Shown: positions 56,676 through 64,000 of the stretch, one piece after another
How positions within the stretch are numbered: position 1 is the first letter of the stretch
Layout of the letters: each line of letters starts with the position of its first letter
Origin: Osmanthus fragrans
Taxonomy: Eukaryota; Streptophyta; Magnoliopsida; Lamiales; Oleaceae
Assembly (NCBI GenBank): GCA_019395295.1
Contig: CM033361.1
Location: forward strand, 3,350,501 to 3,414,500
DNA length: 64,000 nt
Direction: 5' to 3'
The notes under the pieces: model-generated
What the model was told of the DNA's origin: nothing
Database searches by the model: none
What the model saw: the letters and a program-made list of their open reading frames with translations, nothing else
Position numbers and translations under genes: made by a program

Positions 56676-59600
56676 AATCAACCCTTTAGAAAATAAATCA
56701 TGTTATTATAATTAAAACTTTTCTTGTTGCAGTTTAAGATAAGCAATTTCTCTAAACCTTTAATTTTATCTATTAAAAGTACAGATCAAACAAGCAATTT
56801 AACCTCGATCATTACTGTTTTACCAGAAAAGTGGAGGGAGTAAAAAATTTTAAAATACAATAACAATAAAACATTTTTGAGAAAAACACATATAAGTGCA
56901 AGAATTTTTGGAGTGAAGACAAGATAACAGAGTTCCAATTTTCACTGATTCTATGAATGCAAAAACATAGTCCGTGGAAAAATAATATAAACGCCAGTAG
57001 CTCAACATGAGATGTTATCATTAATTTAAGTTGTTTTTTAAAAATGAAAATCTCGGTTTCATTTTAGATAAATCTACTTACCAAAGTGTAACTTGAAAAT
57101 TATGCAAATTGCTATCCTATTACATCGAAACATATGTCATTTGTTCCTTCCTAATAAGTTTAGCATTACTAAATGTATATGTTAATCGTATTGAGATCGA
57201 TATTAATAGTGCTAATCAACCCTAGTAATTCAACTAGGAAAAGATTAAGGGCATGCTTGGTACTTGAAAGAACAACAAATAAGGCATTTTCATCTTTAAT
57301 ATTGGAATACACCTCACCACAGAAGCCATAATATTATTTTCATGATTCCCATCCATTATGATTGTTTTTCAATATTTAATAGCTTGATGAAATATAACCA
57401 TAATATCATTCAGTGTTTCATTGTGGAATACACCTTTCTTTTTATTTATTTATTTTTTCTCTGGGCATCATTGCAATGTTGAATAATAGCTTTGTCGAAA
57501 CATATTTTTATTTTTTTACTAAAAATCATTGTGTAGGCCATGAAAGACTTTTCGGATTAACCAAGCTGGAAGTTCTTTATTTTGGGTATAATAATTGGAT
57601 TAGCAATAACGACATTCTATCACTGCTAAGTGAGTCTTCTTTCCACAAGAGCGATATATTGTTTTTAGGTCAGAGGACCTTTTAATATCTTTACTTGTGT
57701 TTTTCAACAGGTCTTAATGATTTTATCAATTTGAAGGAACTCGGCCTATCTTATAATGAATTTAGAAGCTTGGGTACTATTTATGTTATATCATCTCATT
57801 TCATTCTTCATCCTCATTCATTTTTAGTTTCCTTTTCTTTCATTACTTCACTTGTGCCTTATTATGTATGAACAAAAGCATCCATGGTATTTTGACCCCG
57901 GGCCCCTCCCTTTCACTAAATAGTAGTTTGTTGTTTATTAGATATTATATTGTAACTTATTGTGGATTTGGTTATACAAACAGGTCTAAATATTTGAAGG
58001 TCTTTAATTTACCATCAAATCACTTCAATAATAGCATTTTCCCCTCACTTCACGGGCTATCATCGCTCAAGTCTCTAGATCTCTCTAGCAGTGAACTAAA
58101 AGGAACCATCCAAATGCAAGGTTAGTTCCAAAGTTTAGAACTCCTTATTTTTCTTATTTGTGTCAAACAAAATTGAGTCATCAATCATTATTTTCACATT
58201 TTGCTTGCATGTGTTTATTTCTCTACCTCCATCTAGATTTACGTGCTTTGAGTAATTTGGAGGAGCTTAATCTAAGTGGTAATGAGGTCGACAACTTCAC
58301 AACTCTAACATGTACTCAACTAGGTTTTTCAAGTTTATATTTTCCGAATAATGAACGTTAATACGCTTATACTTGAATATTACCCTAGAGAGTTCTACGT
58401 TTCAGGCATCAAAAGCATGCATCATCTCCAAGTGCTAAAATTAGATCACTTATATGTCTCCAACATTAGCAACATGATGCAATTTTTGAGGGCATCCTCT
58501 TACCTCAGGCACTTCTATTTTCGGTACAATTATGTAAACGGAAGTATTGGATCTTATGGTAAGCCAAAAGAGCTGTAATTCCTTGTCACATAAATTACAA
58601 TACTAATTACAATATGAACTCCAATTCTCATGCACATTCCATTGCTTACATGTATAAGAGTTGAGACATTTAAGATAGCTGGAGAGACTGTTCTTGGATA
58701 ATTCTACTGTGGATCGGAACTTTCTACAAAGTATTGGAGCACTAGCTTCCCTCAAGATTTTATCTTTGTTTGGATGTGGACTCAATGGCACCCTTCCCGT
58801 TCAAGGTAAACTTTAACGACTTGTTTGGTAAACAATGTTTTTCATGACTTGGCTTGCTGATTAACAAATAGTTTCTTCAATTATTTCTATTTTCACAATT
58901 TTAAACCTTTCCTTGCATCTCAATTGAACTTTTGGTTAATGAATGCAAAATCATCTCATGATTGTCTCTTTTAATGGATGCAAAATTACTATAAGATTTT
59001 TCAGAAAACAGTAGATATTAATTACTTCACTAAATAGAAAAAAATGGGAAAAATAAAAATGAACCAAGACATTTGTTTTGTATCAACAAAAGTATTTTAA
59101 CTTCGTCAATTAGGACTTTATAATTAATATAATTCAAAGAGGGTCGGCTAATTGTTACTTAAAAGAAATTAAATTTTACAATCTATAGATTCTTTTTTTA
59201 ATTGGTGAGAGTGGAAGTAAGTAAGTTAATAATCACATTCAAAATAAGTAACTTGTTGCCGTCTTTCACCAATAAAAAAATTCACTTTTAAAAAGGAAAC
59301 TGTCTTACTTGAAAGTAAGTTCACAGACAAAAAATAAAATAAAAATGCTTTCTTTTTTTTAATAAGCAAAGCCTTTATATTCCCTATTGAGTTTTGAAGT
59401 GGTAATTGTATTCGTTTGATTAGCAGGATTGTGTGAACTTAAAAATCTCAAAGAGTTAGATCTTAGTTGGAATGAGTACGAAGGAACACTTCATGTGTTG
59501 CAAACATGACATCTCTTAGATTGGTAGACCTCTCATACAATACATTCACCGGAAATATCGCATCCCCTCCACTTTAGAAACTCACATCGCTTCAATATCT

Positions 59601-60513
59601 TTCCCTTTCAAGTTCCAATTTCTTTCAAGGCATTCTTTAATCATTCAAACTTTAAGTTTTTATTTTTGGAAAATAATGAAATTATAAATGACAACGAGTT
59701 GGGAAATTAGGTTCCCAATTTTCAACTCGAGGTTTTTAGTATTTCGAATTCAAGAGGCCGTCCATCATTACCCAACTTCCTTTATTATCAATCCAATAAA
59801 TCCAATTTGAGAATTCTTGGTCTCGGAAATAACAGCATAGGACCGAATTTTCCAACTTGATTGTTGGAGAACAACACAAGACTTAGGGGACTATACTTGA
59901 GGGATAATGCTTTTGCAGGACCTCTGAAGTTGCCATGCACGGAACCCAACATGGAGACTTTTGATGTATCTAATAACAAGTTCAATGGACATGTTCCAAT
60001 TAATATAACTTCAATTTTTCCAAACTTGGTTGCATTAAACATGTCAACAAATATGTTTGATGGTTGTTTACCTTCTAGTTTCGGTGACTTAAAATCTATA
60101 GAATGTATAGACTTGTCCAACAATAACTTGTCAGGCACAATACCGCAGGAATTAGTAATAGGACACTTTCCTCTGTTTTTTCTCAAATTATCGGATAATA
60201 AATTGTGAGGAGAAATATTTCCAGAATCTATCGGCCTACAAGAGTTGTCTACCATCACTCTTTTCGTGTTAGAAGTTAATAACAACCATTTGTCGGGCAG
60301 AATTCCTACATCAGTGGGCAATATGACAACATTTCTTCAAATTTCTATGTCTAACAACCAGCTTGAGGGTCCAATCCCAGAGGAAATTTGCAATCTCGAT
60401 CATCTTAGCCTCTTAGTTTTATCTGAGAACAAGTTATGTGGTTCAGTCCCATCTTGCTTCACTTCATCACAGATACGTCATGTCTATATGAATGATAACC
60501 AATTGGAAGGTGA

Positions 60514-61300
60514 GCCCGCAAGAAAAATGTAAGACCATTATGCAGACTGTTGCAAAAGGAGGTGTCATTTCATTTTGATGAAGATTGTAGAAAGGCATTT
60601 GAGAGCTTGAAGGAACTCTTGACATCGGCACCCATCATTCAACCACCCGATTGGAATAGGCCCTTCGAGTTGATGTGTGATGCTAGTGACTTTGCATTGG
60701 GAGCTATTTTAGGGCAACGAGTTGGAAAGACCCTCATGTTATTTATTATGCATCAAGAACTTTGAATGATGCCCAACTCAATTACTCTACAATTGAGAAA
60801 TAGCTTTTAGCAGTTATTTTTCCCTTAGAGAAATTTCGGTCATATCTTATTCGCATTAAAGTAACTGTCTTTTCTGATTTTACAGCTCTTAGGTACTTGC
60901 TTGCCAAGAAAGATGCAAAACCAAGGCTCATTAGATAGATACTCATCTTACAAGAGTTTGACCTTGAGATTGAAGACAAAAGGGGGAATGAAAATTATGT
61001 GGCAGGCCACCTCAGCCATCTTATCCACGAGAGAGAAAATCTCCGCTTCCCTGATGAACAATTGCTTCATGTCCACTAAGAGAATTCCAAGCAATTTGTC
61101 CACTGCTCAAAGGCAAAAACTCAAGGCAATGGCCAAGTATTTTGTGTGGGATGAACCATACTTGTGGAAACATTGTCCGAATCAATTGATAAGAAGTTGC
61201 GTGCCTGAAAATGAATTTCATTCAATACTAACCTTTTGTCATTCCTTAAGGACCACCATATTACAAATCTTGAATGTAAAGATAAATTCAGAGTACTAAT
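60514..61300 (+). pseudogene. Athila/Tat-type gypsy fragment: RT end, RNase H, integrase start
   Basis: It begins RPLCRLLQKEVSFHFDEDC and continues TSAPIIQPPDWNRPFELMCDASDFALGAILGQR. After a frameshift comes ASRTLNDAQLNYSTIEK, a stop, VTVFSDFTALRYLLAKKDAKPRLIR, a stop, and LSHL. The integrase leader region (AMAKYFVWDEPYLWKHCPNQLIRSCVPENEFHSIL) is open in 60901-61299. It has no LTRs. The 5' edge joins the RLP repeat directly at about 60513. Confidence 0.88.
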
Positions 61301-62634
61301 ATTTTTATTGATCATGCATATCGACCCCACTTCGATGAGAGCTTAATTTACAACTTTTATCAGAATGTTGGGACTCACCTTCATACGACGCTCTGTAGAC
61401 ATTATATGTATGTTATAGACATTTCTTCAAGGTGGTAAACACACAGTTGCATCTTTGTCACAAAATACAAAAGTACGAGGACCACATGTCTAACCTTCTG
61501 CAAAAACTCACCCCATTATCCAACTTCAAAACTACCCTAGTTAGGGGATTGAATTGTAGAAACATGAGTATGAAATGCACATCAGAGAAAAAGCATCTAA
61601 TTGATTAAAAATTAAAATGCATGTATACTAGAATCAAGGCTTTACACAAAATATCGTGACAATAAAAATCGGAAAAGTATTTAAAAAAGACAAAGATCAA
61701 TAATAAAGTATTATAGATCTTGGAAAATTAAAATGTGAAATCATTTGCAACAGTCTGAATTGTGCCTGACAAGATCATGCAGAAATCGATGCAAATGATC
61801 ATCCCAGTTTTTCATTTAGTTAATCATTAGTATATGAAGTTGTGATTCCAATTAAAAATATTGTAAAGAATTTACTAAAATTCAACTAAGCAACTACAAA
61901 TAATTTTTAAAAGCAAGTTGTGGCAGAGCCTGCATACACATATCACACCAATATTATGTTTCACCAATAGCATCCAAAATCTACCAGCATATACGCACAT
62001 TACACAGCAATTAGTATTACAAAGTATCTAAAATATAAGTTTTACATAGAAACAATTTTCTCGATTCAAATAATTTCTTGTATAACTTTATCTACAATAC
62101 GCACATGTGAACGAGCGTAGGTAAGCAAATGTTCTCGTGTTTCTATGGTCGAGAAGCCAAGGGGTCATTAGATGATCGATCAACCTGTCATTTCAATGCT
62201 ACAACCTTCAATCTAATAATGTATATCTTTTATGTCCTTGGCCTAAATGATTTACACGATAATACTAAACATCTACTAACTGAAGTATCTGCGGTGGGAG
62301 CTTCCTCTCTCCGTATCAAGTCACCTTTTTCAAGTTTCCACCAGCTAACCAGATGATTCATGATAACTGAAGTATCTGCGGTGGCCTAAATTGTTTCTAT
62401 ACAAAGCAATTAGTATTCTTCTTCTTGTATATCTAAAATAGTATCTCATTCACTGTCCAAACTGTAGGACAACAATTAAAATTTACACGAGAGATTGGGG
62501 AAAAAAATGATCGTCTGAACATCAATTTTTATGTTCATTGATAACAAATGAATATTAGTACACTACTGATTTTAGTTTGAGAATATTTGCGGATTATGGC
62601 GTACAATATACTTATGGAAATGTTTTGCTTGCAT
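61301..62634. other. No gene recognised
   Basis: Sequence to about 61500 may be the decayed continuation of the gypsy fragment. The rest is AT-rich. A 21-bp direct repeat, TAACTGAAGTATCTGCGGTGG, occurs near 62277 and 62365. Confidence 0.5.
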
Positions 62635-62817
62635 GTAGAGTAATGCTATTTATAGTCGCTTACTACGATAGTCGTCCCGTGTGACATACATATGACATAT
62701 GATTATTTGATACATTAATGTGGTAGTTTTTTATTGACTCATGCATCAAATAACCATCTGCCATGTGTATGCCACGTTGAGCGACTGTCGTAGTTAGCGA
62801 TTGCGAATATCATTATT
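62635..62817. mobile_element. Small MITE with inverted arms
   Basis: The left arm (AGTAATGCTATTTATAGTCGC...) and the inverse of the right arm (AATAATGATATTCGCAATCGC...) pair imperfectly over about 80 bp each. It is flanked by identical CTTGCAT (62628-62634 and 62818-62824). The 7-bp or longer TSD suggests a hAT or Mutator type. No coding. Confidence 0.8.
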
Positions 62818-63070
62818 CTTGCATAAATGTATCAATTAATGTGTTTATTTAAAAATATTAGGAGCTCATCAAAGCTATTGATGGCACTCTCAATGTGTGA
62901 ATAGTTGTATACAAGTACTTATGGAACATTATTTTCTCTATTAATATATAGAACATATATATAATAAAAAAATGAAACGACAACAAAAATCTGCTTTGAT
63001 GATTTTCATTATAATTCATTTGACATAACTCGAAAATTATTCAAAAAAATTATAAGCAAACAGGATTGAT

Positions 63071-63412
63071 CTAAATCAAGGAGCAAAGCAGACAAGCTAG
63101 GGGGGCTTCTTTTCCAGGTTCAAGACAATTTCCTCCACGCTTATATCCAATTTTTATGCAATATCCATTGCAGTCTGGGAATTGAGAGCATGGCCCTTGA
63201 ATCACCAACCGTCTTTTTAACAACTCACTGAAATTCACATAATAATTCAACCTTTACTTCCCACAACCATAAATTTACTCGATATCGATGAATTATCGAA
63301 AATAATGTACAATAAATTGAGAAATGAAATTACCAGATGTAAAGAGCAAAGCCATGCAAATTAGTCCAATGAAGAGAGATGTTCGAATGGACGAAATTTT
63401 CTTGGTTTCCAT
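63071..63412 (-). pseudogene. Defensin-like cysteine-rich peptide gene, two exons, possibly out of frame
   Basis: Exon 1 (63412-63334) encodes a signal-peptide-like METKKISSIRTSLFIGLICM and ALLFTS, ending before GTAATT. Exon 2 (acceptor TTTCAG, to 63071) encodes GPCSQFPDCNGYCIKIGYKR, GGNC and LACLLC, then a stop. Cysteine spacing is C-x5-C-x3-C-x10-C-x10-C-x2-C with a GGxC motif, as in secreted defensin-like (DEFL/LCR) peptides. Joining the obvious donor and acceptor leaves the Cys-rich frame one nucleotide out, so either another acceptor is used or the gene is broken. Six Cys are visible where eight are common. The first 35 nt of coding and the 5' flank are duplicated in inverted form. Confidence 0.65.
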
Positions 63413-63559
63413 TGTATAGAGACTAGAATTGATGAGACTTCTCTTGTAAGGAAAATTGAATGAATACATTATTCATTCAATTTTCCTTACAAGAGAAGTC
63501 TCATCAATTCTAGTCTCTATACAATGGAAACCAAGAAAATTTCGTCCGGTCGAACATCT
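63377..63559. repeat. Near-perfect hairpin over the defensin-like gene start
   Basis: The arms 63378-63465 and 63471-63558 are inverse complements at 86 of 88 positions, with a 5-base loop (63466-63470); one further pair extends the stem at each end. The left arm includes the start codon, 35 nt of exon 1 and about 53 nt of 5' flank. The right arm holds a mirror ATG at 63524 with a 12-codon frame. Confidence 0.95.
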
Positions 63560-64000
63560 TAATATGGTATTCTCTTTATATGGTAATCTTCCTTGATGTA
63601 TCCTTCTCTAAATAGTGAGATTGTAACGTATTTAAATATCTTAATATATTCATTTTTTCGTAATTGAAATTCATTAAAATCTCGGTAATCTCAACTGATA
63701 TTTTAAGGAATTTCATTAAAATTCATTAAATCTATGTATCCCCAATAACTCGTGGATTGATAAGGATGTCACTAATAAAGAAATTTAAAAGGATTTAGAT
63801 AGATTTCAAGCTTAACACACCTAAAAAATTCCTTTGAAGTTTCACTATTTTTTATTTTCTTCTTATGGATTCTATAAAAAATTTCTTAAAATATGTGAAA
63901 TTCTTATGGATTCTATGAAAATTTATTCAAATTTATGAAATTCACTAAATTTATAATCTCTTAAGAGTCCATTAAAATTTCAGTTAATGATTTCCTCCTA
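63560..64000. other. AT-rich flank, no gene
   Basis: Two units of TTCTTATGGATTCTAT(A/G)AAAA lie at 63861 and 63902. Nothing else is recognised. Confidence 0.5.

Larger units (their letters stand above)
55102..60513 (+). pseudogene. Broken LRR receptor-like protein (RLP) gene
   Basis: RLPs are plasma-membrane proteins with extracellular leucine-rich repeats used in pathogen or developmental signalling. From ATG 55102 a hydrophobic leader (LRVMLVMMVLSLL) precedes the LRR N-terminal cap (GCWEEERVALLHLK, then after a frameshift near 55232 DCCQWQGVKC). Exons separated by introns carry LRRs at 55560-55716, 57535-57632, 57712-57776, 57985-58120, 58238-58320, 58405-58560, 58663-58805 and 59425-60510 (IDLSNNNLSGTIPQ, NNHLSGRIPTSVGN, NQLEGPIPEEI). 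Stops and frameshifts are frequent. The gene ends in a repeat (NQLEG) at a gypsy fragment, so the C-terminal cap, transmembrane helix and tail are missing. A LINE sits in an intron. Confidence 0.85.

Noticed and set aside
59788..60321. 177-codon minus-strand frame over the LRR region
   Set aside because: Antisense shadow of LRR-coding exons; leucine-rich codons create open antisense frames.

Overview
This window is a transposon-dense stretch of a flowering-plant nuclear genome, most likely a eudicot. The evidence is AT-rich sequence, a 5S-carrying Cassandra-type TRIM element, Ty1/copia and Ty3/gypsy elements with plant tRNA primer sites, a LINE, several MITEs, and remnants of plant genes (L-type starch phosphorylase, cyclophilin, G-type lectin receptor kinase, LRR receptor-like protein, defensin-like peptide). 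I see no clearly intact cellular gene. The closest is a two-exon defensin-like gene at the right edge, which may be out of frame.

Layout, left to right. 1-799: rearranged, inverted Cassandra LTRs. 1047-3720: decayed + strand copia element. 3732-4131: CACTA-like MITE. 4474-4650: cyclophilin 3' exon remnant (-). 5525-6135: L-type alpha-glucan phosphorylase exons (+), cut by the LTR of SIRE-like copia element A (6136-10345, -). 10400-22567: old + strand copia element, split by an 8.2 kb SIRE-like element B (10854-19019, -) with a perfect target-site duplication (TSD). Element B has gag but no pol and carries a 2.5 kb foreign module. 22568-22768: lectin-receptor-kinase exon fragment (-). 23241-28063: non-coding LTR element with TSD. 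28101-37631: decayed Tekay-like chromovirus (-) with TSD and a hAT-type MITE in its integrase. 38364-50431: LARD with a tRNA-Asp primer site, whose 5' LTR was split by a very young copia element (38841-44686, TSD AAAGT). 52098-53068: SIRE-type solo LTR in a second copy of the lectin-kinase fragment. 55102-60513: broken LRR receptor-like protein gene containing a 5'-truncated LINE and cut by an Athila/Tat-type gypsy fragment (60514-61300). 62635-62817: MITE. 63071-63412: defensin-like gene whose 5' end forms a near-perfect 183-bp hairpin.

The nesting gives a relative chronology: old copia before SIRE-like B; LARD before the young copia; phosphorylase before SIRE-like A. Paralogous sequence at 22.6 kb and 53.1 kb serves as empty-site controls for two insertions.

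The points most worth a second look are these: the hairpin over the defensin-like first exon; perfect CG-containing palindromes about 100 bp upstream of the TATA box in unrelated LTR families; the pol-less SIRE derivative with its promoter-bearing module; and the head-to-head 5S-derived sequences. All coordinates, junctions and translations were read by eye. No alignment or database search was run.
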